64,000 nucleotides of DNA from Tillandsia leiboldiana (taxonomy: Eukaryota; Streptophyta; Magnoliopsida; Poales; Bromeliaceae), in contig CM055066.1 in assembly GCA_029204045.2 (NCBI GenBank), forward strand, positions 17,742,484 to 17,806,483, in the 5' to 3' direction. A program made the translations under genes and the position numbers. Shown in pieces: positions 10,448 through 21,537 of the stretch; position 1 is the first letter of the stretch; the number at the start of each line of letters is the position of its first letter. The notes under the pieces were generated by a model that did no database searches, had not been told where the DNA came from, and saw only the letters and a program-made list of their open reading frames with translations.

Positions 10448-10917
10448 TCACAATAGAAGGCATCACTAAAACTCGCAGATCTCTCTCCCAACACTGGAAA
10501 TGCTAGCATTGGCGCTGGTATCAGTCTCATCATCCGATTGCGAATCTCTCCTGGCACTGCCCAGTCCAAGAAGCCCCTTACCTTGACCATAATTGTCGAC
10601 CTCGGCCAATTTCCAAATGGTATCCATATTGGCCGGATTTCCACCACCGCCCCTACGCTAACACAATGTCACCCAAGAAGGTATGCTTCAGAAGCTAAAA
10701 CTTGTACTCTAATAACTTCGCATACAGCTTCATCCACACGGCATGGTAGCACATCCATAAGTGCTCATCGTGTTCCAAGTCGCTCCGGGAGTAAATCAAA
10801 ATATCCTCGGGAAACACCACTCCCAGTTCGTCCAAGTACAACTGGGACATACAATTCCTCAGATCTTGAAGTCACAGGGCATTAGTCATTCCATATGGCC
10901 TCACTATGCTCTCATAA
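10448..10917 (-). pseudogene. RT-domain relic of D'
   Basis: Colinear with 46475-46945 of D2, where the minus strand keeps an RT-like run ending in KDIMIYS in place of IDDILIYS. The catalytic YxDD-type motif is destroyed. It ends at CATAA, the left target duplication of solo LTR E (10913-10917). Confidence 0.7.
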
Positions 10918-12102
10918 TGTAATAGTCGGGAAAATTGTGTTAGTGTAATGAGTGTTTTTAAGGTGCGAATGTGTGCGAGGAAACAAAATTAACCTTAGTG
11001 ATTTACATACCGGTGCGCGATTTTGCACAGTTTCCGATGCACAGATTCCGCCCTTCCGATCCGAGTCTGATCTCAGAAATCTGAGGTTGCCAGTGCGACC
11101 GTCTCATCGAAACGAGTGGAAATGGTATAGACCGTTTTGCTGATCCGACGGTCGGATCATCCGAAAATCAGCAAGAAAACTAGTGGGACCCACGACTTAA
11201 GTGAATAGTAAGATGAATAGTAACCCCTGTTTTCGGTCCCCTCTCGATCGGTGTTGGCCATTTCACTGTCCAAAATCCAAACCTAGAAGTATGAGTAGAC
11301 GATTCTAGCTAATTTTGACGTTCTGAGCGCAATGGCGCTGACGAAATTTTCGTTTGACAATCCTAGAGCCTCGAGAAGCGTGCCATACTGTATAATTGCA
11401 CAGTAATTGTGGACCGAGAATTTATCCGGGCATTTTGTCGAAAAACAAAATCGCTACCTGATAGGTTTCGCCGAGCCGACGTCGTGGCGAAGTCCATTTT
11501 TCGACTTGACGACAAAATGCCCGGATAAATTCTCGGTCCACAATTACTGTGCAATTATACAGTATGGCATGCTTCTCGATGCTCTAGAAAACGACTCAGG
11601 TATGTTCTTTAGGTTAGTTTGGAGCTTCCCAAACCTTGCATGTAAACTTGAACGTGGGATCTTATGCCTATGTAGTTGCACCATTTCTCGGAACCGTGGT
11701 CACCTCCGGCCGCCGTTGCCACCTCCTGGCTCCGGCCACCGACTCAGGTAACCATGATCACCTTTTCAAGTGTTTCTATCATTTTGTTTGGCCCGAGAAC
11801 CCCTGGTAATTTAGTTGGCTCAACCTTGTTAATTATTGAGGATAAATGGGGTTTTGGGTCCGGCCGCCGCCACCTTCGGCCGCGGGATGAGGGCCGGACT
11901 TGGACTAAACTTCCGCTGGGAGGTTGTGTTAACTTGTGCTCCACCTTGTTCCAGGATTTAACTTGGTTGTTCCAAGCAATCCAACTCGAGTTTGGTGTTT
12001 TTGAGGGTGTCGCTCCGGCGATCTTTCCGACCATCCTCCAGCCGATCTCAGGTGAGCATCATTGTCTCTGGTACACAGTAAGCGCCATGCTCCAGTTAAT
12101 TC
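10918..12102 (+). repeat. Left part of solo LTR E
   Basis: Starts TGTAATAG after CATAA (10913-10917); the other end, GGGGCGTGACA at 26081-26090, is followed by CATAA. With A2 removed, LTR E is about 3.3 kb with no internal region, which fits a solo LTR made by LTR-LTR recombination. It contains a large foldback at 11363-11587. The last five bases, AATTC (12098-12102), are the left target duplication of A2. It is unlike families A-D except for the terminal GGGGCGTGACA. Confidence 0.8.
11363..11587. repeat. Inverted repeat with 78-bp arms (foldback)
   Basis: Arms 11363-11440 and 11510-11587 are reverse complements with about two mismatches, separated by 69 bp that contain a second, partial inverted pair (GTCGAAAAA at 11437-11445, TTTTTCGAC at 11497-11505). 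The outer ends read CTAGAGC and GCTCTAG. I see no target duplication around it. It could be a small foldback transposon inside LTR E or an inverted duplication; either could make a long hairpin RNA. Confidence 0.8.
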
Positions 12103-13007
12103 TGTAGGACCCCTGAACCCCCATGCAGCTTTTTCCCATGAATCCACTGTGCAAACCTGTTGATGGTGTATCTGGCCCATGGTGCATCAAAGGGATGCCA
12201 CAGATGGACCCTGTGAGCTTTGGTTGGCTGTATTGGCCTTCGGCTGCTTTTGCCGAATTTTGGGAAAGGAATTTGGCCAAACAGAGGGTGGATTTGGATC
12301 CAGTGCGGAAAAACGCTTGAAAACGACTTTTTGTTTGCTAAATTCTGAGTCCGGATGCCCAAAAACGGACTCCCGAAAGTTTTACTGGATTTTTGGTGCA
12401 TGGGGGAGCCGTGGACCGGCGGGGGTGCCACGTGGCAGGCTCGGATTGGCCGGCGCACGCGGCTGGGTCCACGGAAGGTCTGGGCTGTGACCGGGGTGCA
12501 CCGCGGGGCGCGTGGACCGGCGGGTGTCCACGTGGCAGCGCCTGATTGGGCGGCCCACGCGCGCTTGGTCCACGGGCGAACGCGGGGAGGCGTGGACCGG
12601 GGGCGCGCCACGTGGCAGCACCCGGTTGGCGGGCGCATGTGCGCGCGGTCCACGCAGCGCGCGGGGCAGGTCGCGGGCAGGTGGCCGTACGCGGGGCAGG
12701 TACGGCGACGTGGGCAGCGCCACGTGGCGCCCGCTGATTCGCGGGCGCCACCTACCGCGTTGACGCGGGCGGGGGACACGTGGCGCACTCCGCGGCAGCT
12801 TGCATGGCTGCCGCCTGTTCGGGCGACACGTGGCGGGCGCCGGGGCGGGTCGGACGAAGCCAGGATCCCGTCCGACGGAGCATTTTGGGCTGGGCCGCAC
12901 TGTGCGCGCCCGAAAGTTCTGGGCCGGGCCGCACTGTGTGCGCCCGAAAACTTTCGGGCGCCCGAAAGTTGGGACCTGATGGGTATTTTCCCAAAAGATT
13001 TCTTCAG

Positions 13008-13018
13008 CCTATAAATAG
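13008..13018 (+). promoter_or_regulatory. TATA box of the A2 5' LTR
   Basis: CCTATAAATAG with the same flanks as in LTR A1. As part of the 5' LTR it should direct transcription of the genomic RNA of A2. Confidence 0.8.
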
Positions 13019-15051
13019 CCAGCCCGAGCCCTCTTTGCTTCCTTTTTTCTCTCTGTCTGTGCAAGATCTCCCCGAGCTTCCTCTTGGTGAAATTTTCCCC
13101 TCTTAATCCTTGATCTTCCTACCAAGTTCTAGGATTTTAGGAGGCTCGAATCCCGAGGTTCCCCATTTTACGGCGCGGCGCGACGTTGCATTCCTGGGTT
13201 CTTCTTCGGCGCAGCGACAGTGTTTTAGCTCCCCTGGGCTACCCCGAGATCATTTTGCTGTGATTCTTGCGCCGGTAGACTCCTAAGAGGTAGGACTTCA
13301 TCTTTCGTTTTGGTCGCGCTTTCTCGTTTCGAGGTTTTGGCACGGATCCCGAGGCAAACAGTGACCCCATTTTCTGTGTGGACTTCCTTGACAGCAGCGG
13401 GGTATTTTGGCCATATCTTTGCGCACGAGCATCTGACGGAAACGAGCTTATACAACTTTTTCATCTACGGATCGCAAGGAACGCGCTCGTATTTTTATTG
13501 GATTTTTGTGAGATTTATTTCGAGGTGAAATTACTGTTTTCTCAGTGAACAGTGCACAGTTTTTAGCACAGATTTTTGTATGAGTGTACCCCCTTGCCGA
13601 ATTTTTATCTTGACTTACCGAACTCAGATTTGGGCGTGCAAGGTATCGTTGCGAAGCTATCGACGCGAGGATCGCTGTGATATTTTTCTTGGAATTTCCT
13701 GGGCACTTTCTGCAGGTGATAATTTAACAGTTTTGAATCCGAGGTTGTATATGGTTATAAGAGCAATAATTGGGAGCCTAAGTGTAATTAGTGAGCTTTG
13801 TATTGTACCAGGAATATTACGGGTGTGCTAAAATTGTGGGAGCAAGGATTTGGAGTTTTGGTATTTTCTTGCTGTACGGATCCGGACAGTTAGCACTTCA
13901 GGTGGGTGGTTGTTGTACTCCTCTCCTTTGGTATGCCCACTAGGAACATCAGAGTGTTCCCTCATTTTTGAGGCCCAAAGTATTATTAGTAACCTTGCAT
14001 GCTCTAGGGAATTAATTATTGGTTGATTGATCTTTGATAAATTGTTATTTGATCCATGTGGAAATTGTTGGACTGCATGTTTAGGGTTAAAATAATAGTT
14101 GAGGATTATAAAATTGCTAAATATTCTATGAGACTGTCACTTTAGCTTATGTCACTCTGAACTGATTACTCTTGGAAAATGGACAACATATTGAGACAAT
14201 GCATGATTAAACGGGTCACTTAAATATTGACATCTTTTATTGCTACACTATCTTTTGGGACTTGACTTAGGAGAAACCATGCATTTATTCTTTTCTTCTC
14301 CTATTATCGATAGACTTGCGGCATAGTCGCTCAGGTTCGAGCGTGTGTTGGACAGTGTAGCCAGGTATTGGGGATTTGGGACAGGTTGGGCTTTTGACAG
14401 GGTGTTGCGGCGACCACGGATCTTGGGTGGTTGACCGGGTTGTTACTGTTGCATCAGATTGGGGGTTTTGGGGATCGGGCTTTCTTTAGTGGATGGAGTT
14501 TTCCACTTTGATCATAGTCATGATCCAGTCCTGCTATTATGAGACAGTGGTTACAGAGATGCTTGTTACAGTGATTTCCTTACTCGTGTGGGTCGCTCCC
14601 CTCGAGTGCCACTCCGGAGTGTGCGACCGGACGGATCGAGGCCGGTCTGTTATTACTTTAGAGCTTGATCGGACGGGCCGAGGCCGATCTGTTACTTACG
14701 TTGGGGACATGACCGTATCAGGCAGTAGTCGGTCAGTATCCCCACAGATGAGATTAGCAGGCAGTGCCAGTGTCCACTGGCGTTAGATTGGGTCATTTTG
14801 ACAGGCTTCTTGATACTGATGCATACTTTTCCATACTTATTGGTTTACCATGTAGAGGCATATTAGGGGTAGCACTTCATCAGTTGTCATTCATAGCTTC
14901 ACCCCCCCCTTTCTCTTCTTCCCCTTTTGCCTCTGATTACCTGGTGGGCATATTTGAGCTGAGGCTTTACCCACTAGGGGAGGCTACTGTTTATAGTAGT
15001 ACTTACCCCCCATTGTCTTTTCTTGTTTCTTTCTTCCCCTTTGTTTTGCAG

Positions 15052-15113
15052 AGTCCTCTGTGGGAGTTGCTGGGCCGTCAGCAACTGATCGAGGTAAGCG
15101 GATTGCAGACTAG
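15052..15113 (+). other. Conserved stop-terminated LTR reading frame behind an acceptor-like site (A2 5' LTR)
   Basis: AG at 15050-15051 ends the pyrimidine-rich TTTGTTTTGCAG. After two bases the frame reads SSVGVAGPSATDRGKRIAD and TAG. LTR B gives SSAGVAGPSSQDRGKRIAD and LTR C gives SSAGAAGPSAADRGKRIAD, each ending at the same TAG; D2 keeps DRGERVAS and D' DRGEGVAC before the stop. A to B differences include seven synonymous codons against three replacements. It could be a 3' coding exon of a spliced product. Alternatively 15052-15093 is a 42-nt leader exon, since GAG|GTAAG is also a good donor. No matching upstream exon with an ATG was identified. Confidence 0.5.
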
Positions 15114-15423
15114 ATAGAGAGCCACCCGAGGGTTGTAGCACGTAGCTGGAGCTTTTGGGTACCTGGTCTTCTCAGACAGCTTTTGTTTATTTCTTTTTGG
15201 GTCTGGCTTCTGCCAGCTGTTTGTATATTTAGTGGTGAGCTGGGAGAGACATCTGTATTTTATTCCACTGTTGTACTCTTTTACTTCCAGCTTCTGTCTG
15301 AGATACAGTAGTTTTAGTTTAGCTCTGATTATTATGCTCTTTTATTATTATTTCTTATCTGAGCAGGTTACCGACGCTTCGTGTATGTGGAAAATACCGC
15401 ATGCACGGCGGATCTGTAGACGG

Positions 15424-15456
15424 GCCCGGGTTCTGGTTTACACCCGGGGCGTGACA
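15424..15456 (+). other. LTR-terminal hairpin (U5 end, A2)
   Basis: GCCCGGGT and ACCCGGGGC pair around a 10-nt loop, and GTGACA follows to the LTR end. Family D has a longer stem at the same place (GCCCGGGTCG with CGACCCCGGGGC), so pairing is kept while the sequence changes. It lies 8 bases before the PBS. Confidence 0.55.
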
Positions 15457-15464
15457 GATTAAGT

Positions 15465-15476
15465 TGGTATCAGAGC
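15465..15476 (+). promoter_or_regulatory. Primer binding site of A2 (initiator tRNA-Met)
   Basis: TGGTATCAGAGC is complementary to the 3' end of plant initiator methionine tRNA and lies 8 bp after the 5' LTR. It is the minus-strand DNA start site. Confidence 0.95.
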
Positions 15477-15619
15477 TTAGGGATAGGTCAGTTGGGACTT
15501 AGGAAACCCTAGGCTTTTGGACAGACCCTAGGATGATAGGGCGTGAGTGGCGTAACATTTTGCGAAAGTCGGTGATTTTGTAGTTGACTCTTCCTGTGAG
15601 TGAAGAGAGATCGACATAG

Positions 15620-15676
15620 CCTATTTCTGTTGGACCATTATGTTGGCTGCAGACAACATAAGGTGACAGAAATAGG
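15620..15676 (+). promoter_or_regulatory. Leader hairpin with palindromic loop (A2)
   Basis: Outer arms CCTATTTCTGT (15620-15630) and ACAGAAATAGG (15666-15676) are perfectly complementary. The inner 24 bp at 15638-15661 is TTATGTTG, loop GCTGCAGA, CAACATAA, so the loop shows the self-complementary hexamer CTGCAG flanked by purines. This is the architecture of retroviral dimer-initiation hairpins (established comparison). It lies between PBS and gag and recurs in all four families. Function as a dimerisation or packaging signal is inference. Confidence 0.65.
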
Positions 15677-15749
15677 AGGATGTCTTTTGACTTTCGCCAG
15701 ATTGGGTCGTGTGGGGTTTTGTTGCTGATGATTGGTTTCTTGTGGCAGG

Positions 15750-17130
15750 ATGCCTCCTCGACGTCGGATTCCCACTCGGGGTGTCCCTTCACCCCCTGTT
15801 GAGCCAGAGCAGCCTACCCCCCCCGAGCTTACTGAGTTGCGGGCCTTGGTGGCCCAGTTGGCGGAGGGTCAGCGCCGCCAGGAGCAGAGGATTGAGCAGC
15901 TGCTTGCTCAGAGGGAGGCACCACCCCCAGCTGTTCCTGAGGCCCCTGTGCCTCTTGTTGTACCTTTTGTGCCGACGGCACCATCTTCTAGTAGCGGGGC
16001 TCCTGGAGCTATTCAGCCTTTGACTGCGGAGGAGGAGCGGGATTTTTCTGACAAACTCGCTGCGTTTGTTAAGCGGGGACCACCTAGATTCTCGGGGCGG
16101 GATGCTCAGCCCCGGGCTGTTGGGAGATGGCTTTCTGCGATGGAGAAGCTTTTTCGGGACTTCTTCATCGACCCGAGGTATCGAGTGCACATGGCGGTGC
16201 ACTGTTTGGATGGAGATGCTGATTTTTGGTGGCAGCGAGTTGAGCCACTGGAGTTCCGGATCACTCGGCAGTTGCCGTGGGAGGAGTTCAAACGGATGGT
16301 GTTGGACACCTATTTTTCTACCAGTGTGAAGAAGAAGTTGGAGGACGACTTGAAGAATCTGCAGCAGGGCGATCGATCGGACCCATGTCTATTTCCAGGA
16401 TCATGGAGTTGCTGAACTGTGTGCCCTTCGTCGCTCGTGACGGTCCACACCAGGTAGAGATGTTTGAGACGGGCCTTCGCCCAGAGATTTCACACTTGTG
16501 CATGCACAGAGATTTCAGACCCTTGAGGCCAGCCGCAGAGCACGCACAGTGGGTGGAGAGGCGATCAGGAGGTGGCCAGACGGAGGGCCCGCGGTCGCGC
16601 AGAGTTCCGACAGGAAGCGACCAGCCCCAGAGGACGGGGGACAGGCCAGCTCATGGAGACCGCCACGGCCGCCGCAAGTCCCAGTCTTATGGCCGTGGGC
16701 GATCTGAGAGGAGAGGGCCAGGTGGACCCCAGAGACCCAGCAGCACATCAGCAGCTAGCACCAGCAGCAGAGATCGCAGCAGAGGCCGCAGAGATCTCAG
16801 CAGCAGTCCTCGATGCAGCAGCAGTCCGAGGCAATATCCGGCCATCTGATAGGTGTGTTTTCTGCAGGGGGCAGCAACCGTCAGATACATGTGGACCAGA
16901 GATGGGGACGATGCTTCCGATGTGGACAGCCGGCATGTGCGAGCTACCTGCCCCCTTACTACTTCCTCGGCCACCTTCTTCGGCATCGGTTCCATATCCC
17001 CCTCAGCAGCAGCGACCACCAGCTCAGCGGCCTTATGCTCCAGCGAGCAGCCGTCCACTTCTTACCCGTGGGATTCTCGACCCCCTAGCACCGAGCGGGC
17101 GGGTGTATGCCGCCCAGTTGGCGGATTCTC
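15750..17130 (+). pseudogene. Element A2 gag, frameshifted
   Basis: Begins at ATG 15750 (MPPRRRIPTRG), preceded by an acceptor-like TTTCTTGTGGCAG. The first frame runs to 16415: Pro-rich N-terminus, a short coiled-coil-like stretch (LRALVAQLAEGQRRQEQRIE) and the retrotransposon capsid domain (FSGRDAQPRAVGRWLSAMEKLF). It then breaks at GDRSD, where B has GDRSVWDYFQ; the rest of the capsid follows in another frame (MELLNCVPFVARDG). The zinc-knuckle block near 16855-16960 is split between frames. In B the homologous gag is a single frame. Confidence 0.8.
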
Positions 17131-20100
17131 CAGCGGCAGACCAGGTGGTGGCAGGTATATTCTACTCTTTGGTATTCGGACTCGTACTTTATTCGACACT
17201 GGAGCATCGTCATTCTTTCAATTAGTCGAAGCATTTGCCATCCCTGCATAGTTTAGAGTTAGAGTCCTTGCACATGCAGTAGAGGTGCGGATTCCCGATC
17301 ATATTTTGCATGTCGAGGAGCATTGTGTGGCATGCCCGGTACGTGGGGCCTTGGATATTGCCTGCAGACTGGCTGGTCTTGCAGCAGCTCCAGGATTTGA
17401 CTTGGGTGTTGGGGATGGATATGGCTATCACGGGTACTCCGCCACTATCGACTGCAGAGAGGACGGTGACTCTTCGCGAGCCAGACAGAGGAGTTCATCT
17501 TCAGAGGCGGCCAGAGCACGCTTTTCGCAGCGACCATTTCCTCGGCGAGGCTAGGAGGATGTTGAGCATAGGTTGTACTGCCTTTTTGGCCCATCGGTTG
17601 TGGAGGTGCCTACGGCGGCACTGGGACTCGAGGATATCCCTATTGTCCGAAGAGTTGCCCAGATGTGTTTCCCCCAGAGCTGACGGTCGATGCCGCCGGA
17701 GGAGGGAAGATTGATTTCGTGATTGATGTGGTCCCGGTGACTGCACCCAATCTCAAGGCACCCTATAGGGATGGCGCCAGCCTAGGTTAAGGGATGTTGA
17801 AAGGCCCGCTGCAGGAGCTTTGGGATAGGGGCTTCTCCCGACCCAGTGTTTCTCCGTGGGGATCTGCCTGTGTTGTTTGTTAAAGAAGAGGATGGGTCAC
17901 TCCGAATTGTGCGGGATTATAGGTATTTGAACAAGTGACCATCCCGAACAAGTATGCCCCTCCCCAGGATAGATGATTTGTTTGATCCAGTTACAGGGAG
18001 CATCTGTGTTCTCGAAGATTGATCTGCAGTCCGGTTACCACCAAGGCTTAGGGTGAGGGCCGAGGACATCTCCAAGACGGCTTTCAGATCCGCGGTACGG
18101 GCATTATGAGTTTACTGTGATGCCTTTTTGGGTTGACTAATGCCCCTGCCGCATTCATGGACTGATGAACAGGATTTTTCAGCCGTTTTTGGATCAGTTT
18201 GTGGTGGTGTCATCGATGATATTCTGATCTTACTCCCGGAGTGATCTGGAGCACGAGGAGCACTTGAGGACCGTGCTACAGCTTCTGCGAGAGAAAAAGT
18301 TGTATGCTAAGTTCAAAAAGTGCGAGTTTTGGCTCCGGGAGGTTGCCTTTCTGGGTCCAGGTTGGTTTCCAGCTGCTGGAGTGGCGGTGGATCCGGCCAA
18401 GGTGGATGCTATTAGAGATTGGCCGAGGCCGGACGAATATCACCGAGGTGCGGAGCTTTATTGGATTGGCGGGCTACTATCGGCGCTTTGTGGAAGGCTT
18501 TGCGAAGCTTTCCTCTCCCCTCACCTCGTCTGACCAGAAAAGGGGTTAAGTTTGTTTGGAGCGAGACTTGCCAGAGCTGTTTTGAGGAGCTGAAGCAGAG
18601 GTTGATGACCGCTCCAATCCTTGCCCTCCCAGTTATGGGGGAAGGATTTGTGATCTACAGTGATGCCTCACATAGTGGTCTGGGGGTGTGTTGATGCAGC
18701 ATGGTAGAGTGATTGCCTATGCTTCACGGCAATTAAAGGACTATGAGAGGAAGTACCCTACTCATGATCTTGAGCTGGCAGCGGTGGTGTTTGCTCTGAA
18801 GCTGTGGGCGGCATTATTTGTATGGAGAGCATTGCGAGATATATACTGATCACAAGAGCTTGAAGTATCGTGTTCACACCAAAAGGAGCTGAATTTGAGG
18901 CAACGCCGATGGTTGGAGCTGTTAAAGGATTACGATCTGAGTATCCTTTATCATCCCGGCAAGGCCAATGTTGTGCGGATGCTTTGAGTAGGAGGACGAG
19001 TCTGAGCTTATTGATCTCGCAGCAGGCGCCGTTGGTCGAGCAGATGAGCGGTTACAGTTGGAGGTAGTATCCCCTGGGGTCTCTGCTAGACTCATGTCTA
19101 TGGTCTTGCAGCCCACTCTGTTGGAGAGGATCAGGGACACTCAGAGTGAGGACCCCACTTGATGAGGATCAGGACGCAGCTTCAGGCGGATCAGACAGGG
19201 GATTTTTCTGTGGATAGCTCGGGAGTACTGCGGTACAGGGACCGGTGGTGGTGCCTATGGATCAGGAGATTAGAGATCAGATTTTGAGAGAGGCCCATTT
19301 TACACCTTATACCATCCATCCTGGAGGTACTAAGATGTATAGGATCTCAAGGCACAGTTTTGGTGGCCCGGGATGAAGCGGGACATTGGGAGATTCGTAG
19401 CTCATTGTCTAACTTGCCAGCAAGTGAAAGCAGAGCATCGCGTTCCTGCTGGTAAGTTGCAGAGTCTTCCAATTCCCGAGTGGGAAATGGGACCAACGTC
19501 ACTATGGATTTCGTCGCTGGATTGCCGAGGGCGCAGAGCGGGGCTGATGCGATCTGGGTTATTGTGGACAGACTCACCAAGTCGGCGCACTTCTTACCGG
19601 TTCAGATGACCTGGTCACTGGAGCGTTTGGCACAGTTATATCTGGATGAGATAGTGAGGCTTCACGGCATACCTGCTTCGATTGGTGTCAGATCGGAGAC
19701 CCGAGATTCGTATCACGCTTTTGGGGAGTTTGCATTCTGCATTGGGGACTCAGCTCAGGTTTAGCACTGCTTTCCACCCACAGACCGATGGACAGTCAGA
19801 ACGCACCATACAGACCCTCGAGGATATGTTGAGAGCGTGCGTTATGGATTTTGGAGGAGGGTGGTACCGGCACTTGTCGTTGGTTGAGATCGCGTACAAC
19901 AACAGCTATCAGGCGAGCATCCAGATGGCTCCGTTTGAGGCGTTGTATGGACGCAAGTGTCGGTCTCCCTTATTTGGAGTGACGTGGGTGAGAGAAGGAC
20001 TTTGGGGACCGGATTTGCTTTTGGAGGCTGAGGAAAAGGTCAGAGTCATTCGCCGACACCTTGTGAGCAGCCCAGAGTCTTCAGAGGAGCTACGCCGACA

Positions 20101-20557
20101 TTCGACGGCGAGACCTGGAGTTTCAGGTTGGTGATCATGTCTTCTTGAAGGTCTCGCCCTCGAAAGGGGTCCGGAGATTTGGAGTACGGGGAAAGCTCAG
20201 TCCCCGCTTTATTGGGCCCTTTGAGGTACTTGACAGAGTTGGTCCTGTGGCATACAGAGTTGCTTTACCCCCCGCGCCTGGCCGGGAGTTCATGATGTCT
20301 TCCATGTCCTCAGCTCTGAGGAGATATGTTTTGACCCGTCGCATGTGATTGACTTCACTCCTTTGGAGATCGGCGAGGACTTGGTCTACGAGGAGCGCCC
20401 GTTGCGAATTCTTGCTCGTGAGGTGAGGGAATTGCGCAATCGGGCCATTCCGTATGTGAAGATCCTGTGGAGCAATCACGAGGAGCGAGAGGCTACTTGG
20501 GAGCTGGAGACAGTGATGAGGGATGCCTACCCTTTCTTATTTGAGACTTCTATTTGA
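17131..20557 (+). pseudogene. Element A2 pol, many frameshifts
   Basis: Protease motif LFDTGAS is present near 17190-17210 in one frame. From 17542 to 20557 the sequence matches A1 1-2994 but has more than twenty one- or two-base insertions and deletions, so RT, RNase H, integrase and chromodomain fall into short open pieces: MPFGLTNAP is broken near 18120-18170, and the integrase core is split near 19690. The chromodomain end is clean (20345-20557). The dense indels with few substitutions look more like poor polishing of a repeat than natural decay, but sequence alone cannot decide. Confidence 0.8.
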
Positions 20558-20580
20558 GGTACGTCTCTTCTGTTTTCTTT

Positions 20581-20616
20581 GTTTCGGGGACGAAACTTTT
20601 TTTTAGTGGGGGAGGA
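20581..20616 (+). promoter_or_regulatory. Pre-LTR hairpin and polypurine tract of A2
   Basis: Hairpin GTTTCG-GGGA-CGAAAC at 20581-20596, a T-run, then AGTGGGGGAGGA at 20605-20616 directly before the 3' LTR. Same layout as A1. Confidence 0.85.
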
Positions 20617-21526
20617 TGTAGGACCCCTGAACCCCCATGCAGCTTTTTCCCATGAATCCACTGTGCAAACACCTGTTGATGGTGTATCTGGCCCATGGTG
20701 CATCAAAGGGATGCCACAGATGGACCCTGTGAGCTTCGGTTGGCTGTATTGGCCTTCGGCTTGCTTTTGCCGAATTTTGGGAAAGGAATTTGGCCAAACA
20801 GAGGGTGGATTTGGATCCAGTGCGGAAAAAACGCTTGAAAACGACTTTTTGTTTGCTAAATTCTGAGTCCGGATGCCAAAAACGGATTCCCGAAAGTTTT
20901 ACTGGATTTTTGGTGCATGGGGGAGCCGTGGACCGGCGGGGGTGCCACGTGGCAGGCTCGGATTGGCCGGCGCACAGCGGCTGGGTCCACGGAAGGTCTG
21001 GGCTGTGACCGGGGTGCCACCGCGGGGCGCGTGGACCGGCGGGTGTCCACGTGGCAGCGCCTGATTGGGCGGCCCACGCGCGCTTGGTCCACGGGCGAGC
21101 GCGGGGAGGCGTGGACCGGGGGCGCGCCACGTGGCAGCACCCGGTTGGCGGGCGCATGTGCGCGCGGTCCACGCAGCGCGCGGGGCAGGTCGCGGGCAGG
21201 TGGCCGTACGCGGGGCAGGTACGGCGACGTGGGCAGCGCCACGTGGCGCCCGCTGATTCGCGGGCGCCACCTACCGCGTTGACGCGGGCGGGGGACACGT
21301 GGCGCACTCCGCGGCAGCTTGCATGGCTGCCGCCTGTTCGGGCGACACGTGGCGGGCGCCGGGGCGGGTCGGACGAAGCCAGGATCCCGTCCGACGGAGC
21401 ATTTTGGGCTGGGCCGCACTGTGCGCGCCCGAAAGTTCTGGGCCGGGCCGCACTGTGTGTGCCCGAAAACTTTCGGGCGCCCGAAAGTTGGGACCTGATG
21501 GGTATTTTCCCAAAAGATTTCTTCAG

Positions 21527-21537
21527 CCTATAAATAG
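21527..21537 (+). promoter_or_regulatory. TATA box of the A2 3' LTR
   Basis: CCTATAAATAG. In a 3' LTR it could start read-out transcripts into LTR E and D' DNA (inference). Confidence 0.75.

Larger units (their letters stand above)
12103..15456 (+). repeat. 5' LTR of A2 (3354 bp)
   Basis: TGTAGGACCCC to GGGGCGTGACA, same internal order as LTR A1. The U3 has the G-box array (about 12427-12835). It differs from the 3' LTR by scattered substitutions and short indels, such as the missing AC near 12157. Confidence 0.95.

Noticed and set aside
11363..11587. MicroRNA precursor
   Set aside because: Near-perfect 78-bp arms are too long and too uniform for a typical plant microRNA gene; an inverted repeat giving siRNA is more plausible.
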